Of a stretch of DNA of 64,000 nt, positions 1-8,866 are shown piece after piece. Origin of the DNA: an uncultured Clostridia bacterium. GTDB lineage: Bacteria; Bacillota; Clostridia; TANB77; CAG-508. Numbering within the stretch: the first letter of the stretch is position 1; each line of letters starts with the position of its first letter. The notes beneath the pieces are model-generated. The model was not told the origin of the DNA. It searched no databases and saw nothing but the letters and a program-made list of their open reading frames with translations. The position numbers and the translations under genes are program-made. The stretch is taken from NCBI GenBank assembly GCA_944390975.1, contig CALXRX010000002.1:30020-94019 (forward strand), in the 5' to 3' direction.

Positions 1-499
1 CAGCATCTTCATAAGCTGTACTGCAATTTTCTTTTACAATTTGGAATATCTCATTCCATAATCTAACTGCCTGGTTCATATAATTAATACCAATATTTAT
101 AAATGGCGATGGTATTGGTTTTTGTGTAGTTGGATGTTTTGATAAAAGTCCGAGCTTATTTGTTAGTTCTTCACATTGTATCCATCTGGCACTACACATT
201 GAATATCTCTCTAAAAGTTGTGGCGAGATTTTTTGAGCACAACCTACTTTTTTAAGCCACTCCCAAGTTTCTTCATATATTTCTTTTGCCTGCAGTTCAT
301 TTCCATCTCTCTGTTTCTCTGATAAAAAATCATGTGGTTTAGGCATCTCCGCTCCTTCAATTTCTGGTATATCTAACATTTCTAAAGACCTGCCACCAGG
401 ATTACCATTTGCGAATTTCTCTTTTACCGCTGATTTCTTTCTACCAGCACCAATTCTAGCACCACCACGACCACCAATGTTATTGGATTTTGTTGGCAT
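1..499 (-). CDS. Phage terminase small subunit, P27-like (partial at left edge)
   Basis: The reading frame starts at the ATG at 497-499, preceded on the minus strand by GGAGGTGAGATAGA, and stays open for 166 codons to the window edge, so the C-terminus is missing. The N-terminus is rich in Gly and Arg (MPTKSNNIGGRGGARIG), followed by a helical body ending in WNEIFQIVKENC. This fits the P27 family of small terminase subunits, which recognise phage DNA at the packaging site and recruit the large subunit. The upstream HNH nuclease gene supports the call, since HNH nuclease, small terminase and large terminase are commonly consecutive in cos-type phages of Firmicutes. The large subunit should lie just beyond the left edge. 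Confidence 0.8.
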   Translation of the reverse strand, partial: MPTKSNNIGGRGGARIGAGRKKSAVKEKFANGNPGGRSLEMLDIPEIEGAEMPKPHDFLSEKQRDGNELQAKEIYEETWEWLKKVGCAQKISPQLLERYSMCSARWIQCEELTNKLGLLSKHPTTQKPIPSPFINIGINYMNQAVRLWNEIFQIVKENCSTAYEDA

Positions 500-540
500 T
501 CTATCTCACCTCCCTTTAATACCCTTTTGAATTTGCCTTT

Positions 541-600
541 TTTACACATAAGACCCCACGCCCGTTGCACTGCTCTTACTTTTTAGAGATTTGACTCCCC
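541..600 (-). other. Probable phage cos (packaging) region
   Basis: The gap between the HNH gene and the small terminase gene carries, on the minus strand, AGTCAAATCTCTAAAAAG followed by a GC-rich run AACGGGCGTGGGGTC. This is much richer in G and C than its surroundings. Related Firmicutes phages have their cohesive-end site here, next to the HNH gene. The position and base composition are seen directly; the function is inferred. Confidence 0.4.
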
Positions 601-975
601 CTACCTATAATATTTTGGTTTAGGTTTCCATCTATCTCCTCGTTCAGCATGAATCGTTGCATGGCATGATTTACAAAGTGAAATCAAATTCTTTCTGTCA
701 TGTGTTCCACCTTCTGCAAGAGGTAATCTATGATGTACCTCTTCCATCGCTCTGTACACACCTTGTTCCAAACACTTCTCACACAAAGGGTGCTCTTTTG
801 CATAGCTATCTCTTATTCTTTTCCAAACTCGTCCGTACCTTTTCTTTACTTCTGGACTTCTATCGTATTGTTCATACCTTTTGTTTTCTTGTTTCTCATG
901 TTCTAAACAAAACCTACCGTCTGTTAATCGTGGACATCCTGGGTAAGAACATGGACGCTTTGGTTTCTTCGGCAT
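601..975 (-). CDS. Phage HNH endonuclease
   Basis: This is a 124-residue nuclease with the start placed at the ATG 973-975, which has AAGGAAAAGGAAAG upstream. The frame extends 16 codons further but without a ribosome binding site. The N-terminal CSYPGC segment, then CEKC, the HNH core EVHHRLPLAEGGTHD, and a final SLCKSCHATIH make a zinc-bound HNH fold with catalytic histidines. In cos-type phages this protein acts with terminase in cutting packaging sites, and its place beside the small terminase and the candidate cos region fits that role. It could also act as a homing-type nuclease, but no intron or intein is visible. Confidence 0.9.
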   Translation of the reverse strand: MPKKPKRPCSYPGCPRLTDGRFCLEHEKQENKRYEQYDRSPEVKKRYGRVWKRIRDSYAKEHPLCEKCLEQGVYRAMEEVHHRLPLAEGGTHDRKNLISLCKSCHATIHAERGDRWKPKPKYYR

Positions 976-1103
976 CTTTCCTTTTCCTTTCTTGCATAAT
1001 AAAAGCCCTACAGGTTTCCCCATAAGGCTTTCGTCATTCTAATTTCTTCCATTATAATAATATCACAAGACCATAGTCTCATACTATCACATTTACTCTC
1101 ATC

Positions 1104-1511
1104 TTAACTTGGAACTACAATTTCTTTCAAAGCTGAACTATGCATACGGTGTATATGCTGTATTGAGTAGTTCATATCAACAGATATTTGTTCCCAAGTG
1201 TTGAAACACAAGTACCTCTTTTCAAGAAGTGTTTGGTATTCAATGTTAGGAACTGCTCTTATAACTTCCATTATCTCTTGCTTTAGGTTTATTAACTTTT
1301 CTATGTCTTCCTTAAGCTTGTCTTCCAAATCAATTATTTTAATAATGCAATCTTCCATTCTTGATCCACCACGATTAGGACTCTTTGGCATATCAGAAAT
1401 GGTAGACGTGCATCTTGTTGCTAATTCGTTTAAGGATGCTATCTGTTGTGTCTTTGATGTTATACGTTCATCTAAATAATGAGCCTGTAACAAGTATTCT
1501 TTTGCTGTCAT
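1104..1511 (-). CDS. Phage DUF1492/ArpU-like regulatory protein
   Basis: This 135-residue protein is mostly helical, with a coiled-coil-like centre (about residues 50-85) and a C-terminal helix-turn-helix of the sigma-region-4 type (LEKRYLCFNTWEQISVDMNY, about 96-115). Proteins of this type lie just upstream of the HNH and terminase genes in Firmicutes phages and are thought to switch on late transcription. Its position between the replication and packaging genes fits that. The assignment rests on motif and context; no enzyme motif is present. Confidence 0.7.
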   Translation of the reverse strand: MTAKEYLLQAHYLDERITSKTQQIASLNELATRCTSTISDMPKSPNRGGSRMEDCIIKIIDLEDKLKEDIEKLINLKQEIMEVIRAVPNIEYQTLLEKRYLCFNTWEQISVDMNYSIQHIHRMHSSALKEIVVPS

Positions 1512-1535
1512 ATTTTAACCTCCGATTCTTTTTGA

Positions 1536-2918
1536 TTACCCTCGGATTGACTCTGATTTACTAAGATTTACTTTTACTGCACTAATCAATGAATCCTGTA
1601 CTTTGTGTTTTCCTTCTAATGCTTGTATTATTTGTTCATCAATAGTGCCTTTTGAAACAATATGTTCTATTACTACCGTTTTTGCCTTTTGACCTTGACG
1701 CCATAATCTTGCATTTGTTTGTTCGTACAATTCTAAAGACCAAGTAAGTCCAAACCATATAATTGTAGAACCACCATCTTGAAGATTTAAGCCATGTCCT
1801 GTTGATGCTGGATGAATAAGTGCAACTGATATTTTTCCATTGTTCCAATCTTCGATACTTTTGTCACTATCAAGTCTTGCAAATTCAATCTTTTTACTTT
1901 TTAGGTGTTTTTCAATTCTTTCAAGATCATGTTTGAACCAGTATGCAACAAGTACAGGTTTTCCATTTGCTGATTCAATTAAATCTTCCAAAGCCTCTAA
2001 TTTTTTACTATGTACATCTACAAACTCTCCATTTTCATCATATATGGCTCCATTTGCCATTTGTATTAATTTGTTTGATAGTACTGCAGCATTACTTGCT
2101 GTTATTTCTCCTCCAGGAAGTTCCAATACTAAATCTTCTTTTAATTCTTGATATTTATTCCATTCTTTATCATCTAAAGTTACAGAATAATTGCTTTTTA
2201 TCAATTCTGGCATTTCCAAATAATCAGTTGATTTCATAGAAATCGTAATATCGGATATTTGCTTATATATTTGTTCTTCTGCATTTGGTAGTGGTTTATA
2301 GCTGAATATTATTTGACCATTTCGCTTATCTGGTTCAAAATAGTTGTTTCTATATTCTCCAATAAACCTACCTAGTCTTTTTCCCATATCTAGCACTTTA
2401 AATTCGGCAAATAAATCCATTAATCCATTACTTGATGGAGTTCCTGTTAATCCAACCATTCTTTTAACTCTAGGTCGTACTTTCATAAAACTTCTAAATC
2501 TTTGTGAGTTGTAATTCTTAAAAGATGATAATTCATCAATTACAACCATATCAAAGTTAAATTTAGAACCCATTTTTTTAACTAGCCACTTAACATTGTC
2601 ACGATTAATAATATAAATATCGGCATTGTTCCTCAAAGCAGCTATTCTTTCTTTTTCTGTACCTACTACAATTTCATATTTCAAGTTATGTAGGTGTTCC
2701 CATTTTTCTATTTCAGCTTTCCAACTAAATCTTGCAACTCTTAAAGGTGCAATTACTAAAACTTTGTGAACTTCAAAACTATCAAATAATAAATCATTTA
2801 TTGCAGTAAGTGTTATTGATGTTTTTCCAAGTCCCATATCAAGTAGGACTGCTGACTCGTTGTGAGTTTCAATAAACTCGGTTGCATACTTTTGATAATT
2901 ATGTGGTTTGTATATCAT
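1536..2918 (-). CDS. Phage SNF2-family DEAD/DEAH-box helicase
   Basis: The 460-residue protein has the SF2 helicase layout: a P-loop DMGLGKTS at about residues 27-34, a motif II VIDELSSFKN, motif III GLTGTPSSNG, and a motif VI YEQTNARLWRQGQ near residue 400. These are typical of short SNF2-type ATPases in phage replication modules, which use ATP to move on duplex DNA. It overlaps the upstream VRR-NUC gene by 20 bases, so the two are probably translated together. The pairing of VRR-NUC and SNF2 helicase is common in such phages and may form a nuclease-helicase unit acting on phage DNA intermediates. Confidence 0.93.
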   Translation of the reverse strand: MIYKPHNYQKYATEFIETHNESAVLLDMGLGKTSITLTAINDLLFDSFEVHKVLVIAPLRVARFSWKAEIEKWEHLHNLKYEIVVGTEKERIAALRNNADIYIINRDNVKWLVKKMGSKFNFDMVVIDELSSFKNYNSQRFRSFMKVRPRVKRMVGLTGTPSSNGLMDLFAEFKVLDMGKRLGRFIGEYRNNYFEPDKRNGQIIFSYKPLPNAEEQIYKQISDITISMKSTDYLEMPELIKSNYSVTLDDKEWNKYQELKEDLVLELPGGEITASNAAVLSNKLIQMANGAIYDENGEFVDVHSKKLEALEDLIESANGKPVLVAYWFKHDLERIEKHLKSKKIEFARLDSDKSIEDWNNGKISVALIHPASTGHGLNLQDGGSTIIWFGLTWSLELYEQTNARLWRQGQKAKTVVIEHIVSKGTIDEQIIQALEGKHKVQDSLISAVKVNLSKSESIRG

Positions 2919-3180
2919 CGATTACACCTCCTATATCTTCTAAAGTGTCTAACACATATACACTGAATCCCAGTTCTTTTAACTTCTTAATTCTTACAAG
3001 CTGGAGTTTTCTTGGTTTTTGTTTTGGTGCTTTCAACTCTACAAAAGCAACCCTACCTTTTGCCATTAGTACCAGCCTATCTGGAATACCATCTAATCCT
3101 GTTGATGCAAGTTTCAAACAAATGCCACCACACTTTTTAACTTCACTAACTAATTTTTGCTCTATATACTTTTCTCTCAT
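2899..3180 (-). CDS. VRR-NUC domain nuclease
   Basis: A 93-residue stand-alone VRR-NUC domain, a PD-(D/E)xK-type nuclease. The acidic residue in GIPD (Asp34), the FVELK triad (Glu48 and Lys50) and the following PKQKPRKLQ match the family's active site. In phages these small proteins accompany SNF2 helicases and primases; they may resolve branched DNA during replication. The gene overlaps the helicase start by 20 bases, and the primase gene lies upstream across a repeat-bearing gap of 135 bases. Confidence 0.9.
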   Translation of the reverse strand: MREKYIEQKLVSEVKKCGGICLKLASTGLDGIPDRLVLMAKGRVAFVELKAPKQKPRKLQLVRIKKLKELGFSVYVLDTLEDIGGVIDDIQTT

Positions 3181-3213
3181 TTTTCCTTACTCCCATCAGT
3201 CTTTTAAAGTGAT

Positions 3214-3312
3214 GGTGACGGTCGGTGACGGTCATTTCCATAACTTTTCTTATATATTAATTTTTTTAACTCTATAGAATATTTATAGAAAAGACTGTCA
3301 CCGAGTGTCACC
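3214..3312. repeat. Four GGTGAC sites in a 10-bp-phased inverted arrangement
   Basis: Positions 3214-3233 hold two copies of GGTGACGGTC in tandem. Positions 3293-3312 hold two 10-bp units ending in GTCACC, the reverse complement. The two pairs face each other across about 59 AT-rich bases, between the primase and VRR-NUC genes. The pattern is that of an iteron-type origin or a protein-bound operator. Confidence 0.7.
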
Positions 3313-3315
3313 TTT

Positions 3316-5574
3316 TTAATTTTCTAGAAATTCTGATTTGAGTTTTAAGCCATAAATTAGCCTTGCTGTTTTTGTTTTTCTTCTTTGAAAACCAGCACTT
3401 TCAAGAGCAGTATAAAAATCAGTAGTACTTCTTATGTAGTCACCTACCCTCGAACAGTAGTCCCTATAGGCACTATAAACTTCTCCAGAATTTTCACTAA
3501 ATGAATTATCAACTTCACAACATTCATCCAGGAATTGTGAAAACCAATCGTTGCTTTCTTTGTACTTATTAATTGCGTTTTCAACTACTGCTGGTTTAGT
3601 TAAGTGATACTTATTATCAATTACTCGTTTAGAACCTTCCATTATCCATTTAAGAATTACACCACCTGCATTTTCATATAAGTAGTCAGCATAATTCTTT
3701 ATATCTGATGAACCATCAATTACTGCATTAAACGGAATAACTATAAGTCTTCTCCATGTTCCTTCATCAATTGCACCTACCTTTGGTAGATGATTTGTAT
3801 AAAGTACTAAAGTATGAGTTGGTTCAAACTTAAAAGGTTCTTTATATTTTTTCTCGGCATAGATTTCATCGGTAGAACACAACTGCTTTATATTAGAAGT
3901 ATTAAACCTCATACCTTCTTCAAGTTCTGCTGCAATTACAAGTCGTTTTCCTTTTATCTCTGCCATCTCTGGTTTAACATTTCTCTTGCATCCAACAGTT
4001 AGAGTATCAGCTGACATATTGCCACTATAAGTACCTAGTATTTTGGAGATTGTATTCCAGAATGTAGACTTACCATTTCTACCACCACCATAAGCAATAA
4101 TAAGACCTTCAAGATGCACTTTACCTATTGCAGCAAGTCCTGCTACTTCTTGCACGTATCTTATTAAGTCCTTATCCTCACAGAAGAATGTGTTTAGAGC
4201 ATCATTCCATATCTCTTCTCCTTCATTAGATGGATCAAGTGTTGTTTGTTTTGTAATGTAATCTTCTGCTGAATGCTCATGCTTTTTATCAGTACCAAAC
4301 CTTAAATCATATGTTGCTGTTGGTGTGTTCAATAAGAACTCATCACTATCTAATCTGTCCTGTTTGATTTCAACCATAGGACTTGCCTCTTTTAATGATG
4401 CAAAAATATACTTGGAGTCTCTTCTTTTAATTGCATACTTCCTATAAGCTGTTACGTCTTCATAGTCTTTGAAAACTCTAGCTTGTTCTTCATTAAATAA
4501 TCCAACTGCTTTTTTAGGGCCGACAGAAGATAAAATATCCCAAGCACCATTTTTAAGCATTACATCAGTTAGTTTTTTTATTCCTACTTCCGCTTCTTCA
4601 AGTTGCCTTGTTGTTAGTTCCTGTGATATAGCTTGAGCTTTAGACTTTGACTCCTCCCAGTAACTTCCGTTATAAACAAGAAAGTCTGTCGATGGAGAAT
4701 ACTTTAATTTGTTCTCATACTCTTTTGCTAGTACAGTTGCCTGTCCTACATCTGAATAATCCAATGGTTCTAATAAGAAATCTTGGTTGTATTGTTCTGG
4801 GTCAACATAGCCTTCTTGATTGGATAACTTCTTATAAAACTTTTTAGCACTATTCCAAATAGAAACTAATTCTTCATCTCCTAATGGTGGATCACAAAGA
4901 GCAGCTTTTTCCATAAACACTGCATATGCTTTTTCGGTGTCTCCATACTTCTTTATAACTCGACCAGCAAAATGAGATAATGTGGAGTTACGACTACCTT
5001 CCTTAATTACCAAACTCTCTGGCATTTTATTCATTTCCATGTTTTCAAATTCATCAGAGTTTAAGTATTCGGTTAAATTAATACTTCCTTGATAGATTTC
5101 AACTTCAGCCTCTTTTGTACCAAAGAAGAACCTTGCAGCATCAAGAGCATTTGTATCGAAGTATGGAAATATAGAATTAACCCTTAATTTGATGTCTTTA
5201 TATTTAGTTGCATCAGTTTCATAATCAATTGAAAATAAAACATGGAACTTTGGACGAGCACTTTTTCCGTTCTTTTCCTTGTTGTTTGACCTGCTGTAAT
5301 GAATAGCAAATGAAACATCAGGAAATGCCTCTCTTATAATACTTGGTGTTATCCAATCTTCTGGATTATCAGAGTGGTCATTATCACAATCAACAGGAAG
5401 ACAATCACTTCCTATGAAATTGTCACCATTACGATAGCTGTTTTTATATTCAGCACATACATAATCATGACTAATAGCCTCTTTTAAGCTACCCTCATCA
5501 GTCACCAGTTTCTTATGAGGATAACTGCAGTTACTTGGAACTCCAGTAACATCTGAATAATAAATTGTAAACAT
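3316..5574 (-). CDS. Phage primase-helicase (AEP-like primase plus D5/SF3 helicase)
   Basis: The 752-residue protein joins an N-terminal primase-like domain (about 1-210, with the acidic cluster LPVDCDND and the downstream RPKFHVLFS) to a D5-type N-terminal helicase domain and an SF3 helicase whose P-loop GGGRNGKST lies near residue 500. Walker B and sensor regions follow (LVIAAELEEG, HTLVLYTNHLP). Such proteins open and prime the origin in phages and satellite elements. It lies in the replication module between the polymerase and VRR-NUC genes. The GGTGAC repeat cluster just after its stop codon is a candidate target. Confidence 0.9.
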   Translation of the reverse strand: MFTIYYSDVTGVPSNCSYPHKKLVTDEGSLKEAISHDYVCAEYKNSYRNGDNFIGSDCLPVDCDNDHSDNPEDWITPSIIREAFPDVSFAIHYSRSNNKEKNGKSARPKFHVLFSIDYETDATKYKDIKLRVNSIFPYFDTNALDAARFFFGTKEAEVEIYQGSINLTEYLNSDEFENMEMNKMPESLVIKEGSRNSTLSHFAGRVIKKYGDTEKAYAVFMEKAALCDPPLGDEELVSIWNSAKKFYKKLSNQEGYVDPEQYNQDFLLEPLDYSDVGQATVLAKEYENKLKYSPSTDFLVYNGSYWEESKSKAQAISQELTTRQLEEAEVGIKKLTDVMLKNGAWDILSSVGPKKAVGLFNEEQARVFKDYEDVTAYRKYAIKRRDSKYIFASLKEASPMVEIKQDRLDSDEFLLNTPTATYDLRFGTDKKHEHSAEDYITKQTTLDPSNEGEEIWNDALNTFFCEDKDLIRYVQEVAGLAAIGKVHLEGLIIAYGGGRNGKSTFWNTISKILGTYSGNMSADTLTVGCKRNVKPEMAEIKGKRLVIAAELEEGMRFNTSNIKQLCSTDEIYAEKKYKEPFKFEPTHTLVLYTNHLPKVGAIDEGTWRRLIVIPFNAVIDGSSDIKNYADYLYENAGGVILKWIMEGSKRVIDNKYHLTKPAVVENAINKYKESNDWFSQFLDECCEVDNSFSENSGEVYSAYRDYCSRVGDYIRSTTDFYTALESAGFQRRKTKTARLIYGLKLKSEFLEN

Positions 5575-5578
5575 AGTT

Positions 5579-5974
5579 TTAACTCTCCTCCTTTAAATCG
5601 TGATTGAAATACCTAATTGGCTTTTTTCTCTTCTTCGCAACAGATATTTCTCGTTTCATTCCTTCTGTAATGACATCACCAAAAACCCACACTTCTTTAC
5701 AAAACCCTAAAAGAACATAGTTGATTTTGTGAATCGCAATGTTTCTTTCAAACAGGTCATCGTCATTTATGAATTGCGGGTATAAAAGATGTGGTGTTAT
5801 TGGTATGTTTTTCTTTTCAAATGTGAACCTACTATACTCTCTAGCCTTTCGAGTATTCTCCTCTATGTTTCCTCTATATGGAGAACATACATACACAAGT
5901 GGGTAGAACTCATCAGTTAGATTGAATTTATTTAGTAAATCTTTATAATCAAGAATCTCTCCGTCACTTGCCAT
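5579..5974 (-). CDS. DUF4406/nucleoside deoxyribosyltransferase-like phage protein
   Basis: A 131-residue protein, started at the ATG 5972-5974 because GGAAGGAGG lies 8-10 bases upstream; the frame runs 8 codons further without such a site. The core VYVCSPYRGNIEENT, the later PHLLYPQF, and a C-terminal VWVFGDVITEGMKREI match the DUF4406 group, which has the fold of nucleoside 2-deoxyribosyltransferases. The substrate is unknown; in phages it may act on nucleotides. The stop is 4 bases from the primase start codon, so the genes are coupled. Confidence 0.75.
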   Translation of the reverse strand: MASDGEILDYKDLLNKFNLTDEFYPLVYVCSPYRGNIEENTRKAREYSRFTFEKKNIPITPHLLYPQFINDDDLFERNIAIHKINYVLLGFCKEVWVFGDVITEGMKREISVAKKRKKPIRYFNHDLKEES

Positions 5975-6035
5975 TATTCTTGCCTCCTTCCTTTGCACTT
6001 CAAGAGAAACACTTTCTCCTAAATAACAGTCAAAG

Positions 6036-6057
6036 AAAAAAGGCTATATTTTAGCCT
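6036..6057 (-). terminator. Rho-independent terminator after the phage DNA polymerase gene
   Basis: On the minus strand AGGCTA and TAGCCT form a short stem with a 5-base loop, followed by a run of six Ts. It sits 6 bases after the polymerase stop codon. Confidence 0.65.
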
Positions 6058-6062
6058 CTCAT

Positions 6063-8051
6063 TTAATCTTTTTTATAAAATTCACATTCATACCCATCAG
6101 CTCTTAAAAGTAAGCCTTTAATCCAAGGAGGAGTTTCTCCCATTTGTTCACATACCTTTTCAAGCGACATCTCTTTACTACATTCAATTATCATTTCATC
6201 ATGAACGTGTCCTACTATAAAGCAATAAGATAACCTCTGCATTGCATAACACAAGATGTCTCTACTAATGGCTTGTATGATATTTTCTACAAACTTTGGA
6301 CCGTAGCTTTCTAATCGCTCCCACTTTTTAGTAGCACCTACACCTTCGTATGTTACACTTTCTGATCCATATTGATTAATTTTAATCTTAGGTTTTACAT
6401 AGGCTAGTCTTCTACCACTTGGTAATTCAATAAAGAGCATCCCACTTTTATAAATGAACTTTAATCCATGAGTTTCAGTTTTAGTTCTATTTCTAACTGC
6501 AGTTTTTATTGCTTTATCTACTGCCCACCACATTTCCACGATGTGTGGATTTGCCTCTCTCCAGGATTTAACAAGAGGTTCTAATTCCTCTTCTTGAAGT
6601 CCCATATCAATGGCTCCCATTGCTTTCAAAGCTCCAACAGAGCCACCATAACCACAGGCAAGTTCTGCAATTTTTCCTTTTTGTCTTAGATGTCCATTTA
6701 CACCATGTTTTTCAACTGGCACTTTAAACATAGCAGATGCTGACTGACAATAGATATCACCATTATTTGCAAATACCTCCATTCTCCATTTTTCGTTTGC
6801 TAGGAATGATAGCACTCTAGCCTCAATTGCAGAAAAGTCTGCAACAATAAACTTCATACCTTTTCTTGGAACAAACGCTGTACGGATAAGTTGAGATAAG
6901 GTATCTGGAACATCATATAAGGTTTCAAAAGCATTGTAGTCACCATACTTAACTAGTTCTCTTGCATCTTTTAAATCTTCTATATGATTTTGTGGTAGGT
7001 TTTGTAATTGTATAATCCTTCCTGCCCATCTTCCAGTTCTATTAGCACCATAGAATTGAAACATACCTCTAGCACGATTACACCAGCACCCTGCATTCTT
7101 CATGGCTAGATATTTCTTAACAGATGATTTAGATATTTGTTGCCTTAGCTCTAAAACCTCAGCTATTTCTTTCGGTGCATCTTTTATCATTTCAGCCACT
7201 TGCTTTTTCCCAAGCGACTCTGCCTCAACTCCATTATTGTTGAGCCATTCTTTCATTTGCATGACCGAGTTTGGATTTTCTATGTTGGTTAGGTTTTGTA
7301 GTTTTTCTGATGTTTCTTGCTTGGCTATTTCATCAAACTTTATAGCATTTTCTACAAGTTCCATATCAAGTCCAATTCCTCTATCATTTATTTCTTGATC
7401 CAAGTGATACTCATCCCATAAGAACTCTGGTACAGGATATCTTTGTAACCTTTCCTGGATAGATACTTCAACTTCAACATCTCGCTTATTATACTTTTTG
7501 AAAAGCTCCCATTTAGTCATATCATGCTCTGGTAGGTTCCTTGTTCTACCACCATTTGTTTTTGTTGGATTACAAGGAACACAAAAGTACTTGATTAAAT
7601 CTTTACCCTCTTTTAGTTTTTGTTCTTCTAATCCTAATACAGCACCAACTCCTGCAAGTGACAAAGGAAGTCCTAAATAAGCCGACCATATCATAGAACA
7701 TCTCCAAGAACTAGGGCCTAAAAACTCATTAACTGTGTCTTCATCAATGCTGTAAGATATAAAGTATTCAGGATAATATCTTGATATATAGCGAGATAAA
7801 CACACTCTTTCAAAGTTAGCATTATAAGCCCACTTGGTTACTTTATCATCAACAAGTGCTGATATTATTTCTAGTGGTATCTTTTCTCCTAAAGCTAAAT
7901 CAACAACTTGTACCTCTTCATGATTTATGGAATATGCAAACAGTAGTATTTCAAATTTCTCTGATTCAGAGTATTTGTAGACACCACACTTTGATAGGTC
8001 TATATCAGAAAATGTTTCTATATCAATAGAGATTGTTTTAATTTCTCTCAT
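6063..8051 (-). CDS. Phage family A DNA polymerase with 3'-5' exonuclease domain
   Basis: The 662-residue protein begins with a DnaQ-like proofreading domain (SIDIETFSD near residue 10, then NANFERVCLSR) and continues into a family A polymerase. Motif A is DFSAIEARV near residue 405, motif B is RQKGKIAELACGYGG near 455-470, and motif C is VHDEM near 616. It makes DNA for phage replication. The length is typical of the compact PolA-type enzymes of Firmicutes phages, which lack the 5'-3' exonuclease. The upstream small membrane-protein gene is separated by a hairpin at 8073-8095. Confidence 0.95.
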   Translation of the reverse strand: MREIKTISIDIETFSDIDLSKCGVYKYSESEKFEILLFAYSINHEEVQVVDLALGEKIPLEIISALVDDKVTKWAYNANFERVCLSRYISRYYPEYFISYSIDEDTVNEFLGPSSWRCSMIWSAYLGLPLSLAGVGAVLGLEEQKLKEGKDLIKYFCVPCNPTKTNGGRTRNLPEHDMTKWELFKKYNKRDVEVEVSIQERLQRYPVPEFLWDEYHLDQEINDRGIGLDMELVENAIKFDEIAKQETSEKLQNLTNIENPNSVMQMKEWLNNNGVEAESLGKKQVAEMIKDAPKEIAEVLELRQQISKSSVKKYLAMKNAGCWCNRARGMFQFYGANRTGRWAGRIIQLQNLPQNHIEDLKDARELVKYGDYNAFETLYDVPDTLSQLIRTAFVPRKGMKFIVADFSAIEARVLSFLANEKWRMEVFANNGDIYCQSASAMFKVPVEKHGVNGHLRQKGKIAELACGYGGSVGALKAMGAIDMGLQEEELEPLVKSWREANPHIVEMWWAVDKAIKTAVRNRTKTETHGLKFIYKSGMLFIELPSGRRLAYVKPKIKINQYGSESVTYEGVGATKKWERLESYGPKFVENIIQAISRDILCYAMQRLSYCFIVGHVHDEMIIECSKEMSLEKVCEQMGETPPWIKGLLLRADGYECEFYKKD

Positions 8052-8072
8052 TGCTTTACCTCCTATTAAGAT

Positions 8073-8095
8073 AAAAGCGGTAGCTTTACTACCGC
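8073..8095 (-). terminator. Hairpin, possible weak terminator
   Basis: GCGGTAG and CTACCGC form a perfect 7-bp stem with a 5-base loop, followed on the minus strand by only four Ts. It lies between the 62-residue gene and the polymerase gene, so it may reduce rather than stop transcription into the polymerase. Confidence 0.45.
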
Positions 8096-8101
8096 CTTAT
8101 C

Positions 8102-8290
8102 TTATTTCATAAATTCTCTCATTCTTGCTTTGTGGTATTCTTCATCTCTTTTTTCTTGTTTAGCTCTTCTTTTTTCTGTGTTTACATCAGATGTTAATGA
8201 AAACAAAGAACTTAGAACAAAAAGGAACATTAGAGTAATAAACTCAATACCTACAATTACACAGAATATTGTTGATAAAACGTTAATCAT
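8102..8290 (-). CDS. Small phage membrane protein, unknown function
   Basis: This 62-residue protein has one long hydrophobic segment (about residues 3-34) and a charged tail rich in Arg, Lys and Glu (EKRRAKQEKRDEEYHK). That layout suggests a single-span inner-membrane protein with a cytoplasmic tail. The start has GGAGGATAAAAAG upstream. It lies between the DUF2815 gene and the polymerase in the phage early operon. I recognise no family. Confidence 0.6.
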   Translation of the reverse strand: MINVLSTIFCVIVGIEFITLMFLFVLSSLFSLTSDVNTEKRRAKQEKRDEEYHKARMREFMK

Positions 8291-8302
8291 CTTTTTATCC
8301 TC

Positions 8303-8866
8303 CTATTCTAAAAAGTCATCTTCATCGCTAGTTGCGAAGTCGTCTTCAGCCCTTGATTTTCCACCAAGACTTTCTCCGTCTTTTATTTTTTGTAAGTTAT
8401 TTAATCCGCAGGCAATACCTTTATTACCATTTGAATTAAATGCATATAAGTTAATACTTGCTCGTCCATATACTCCACTATAAACTTCAGAGCGTTCTAA
8501 AATAGGTTGAAGAGCTGCATCTACGATGCCCGGTGCTTTTGGAGAATTTGCATTTATAAAGTAACATCCTTTATATGCCTCGTCATCTGGTCTTTCTAAA
8601 TCTCCATCACGAAGTGGTGTCTTAATTGCTTGTAATGCTGGTACACTTTTTCCTGTTCCTTTTAATTTACTTTCTCCTTCTTTATATGCTACTTCAATCG
8701 CCTTTTTAATCTTCTCAACTGTTACTGTGTCAGTTTTTGGAATTATTAATGATACACTGTATTTTGGTGTTCCTCCATTGATAGATTTTGGCTCCCAAAC
8801 ATTGCAGTAGCTCCATCTTGTATTTACTCCTGTTATTACTTTTGTCGAATTAAAACTATTATTCAT
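8303..8866 (-). CDS. DUF2815 phage protein, ssDNA-binding-like
   Basis: The start is placed at the ATG 8864-8866 (MNNSFNSTKVITG), preceded by AGAGAGGAAAATAATT; the frame extends 11 codons upstream into the DUF2800 gene without a better site. The 187-residue product has the DUF2815 signature (RWSYCNVWEPKS, SVSLIIPKTD, then a Ser/Asp/Glu-rich acidic end EDDFATSDEDDFLE). An acidic tail of this kind is typical of single-stranded DNA-binding proteins that recruit partners. DUF2815 genes usually sit between DUF2800 and the phage polymerase, as here. The ssDNA-binding role is inferred from family and tail. Confidence 0.85.
   Translation of the reverse strand: MNNSFNSTKVITGVNTRWSYCNVWEPKSINGGTPKYSVSLIIPKTDTVTVEKIKKAIEVAYKEGESKLKGTGKSVPALQAIKTPLRDGDLERPDDEAYKGCYFINANSPKAPGIVDAALQPILERSEVYSGVYGRASINLYAFNSNGNKGIACGLNNLQKIKDGESLGGKSRAEDDFATSDEDDFLE

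Noticed and set aside
657..1025. A plus-strand frame of 122 codons across the HNH gene.
   Set aside because: It is opposite a gene with clear zinc and HNH motifs, has no ribosome site, and its product is a low-complexity mirror of the coding strand.
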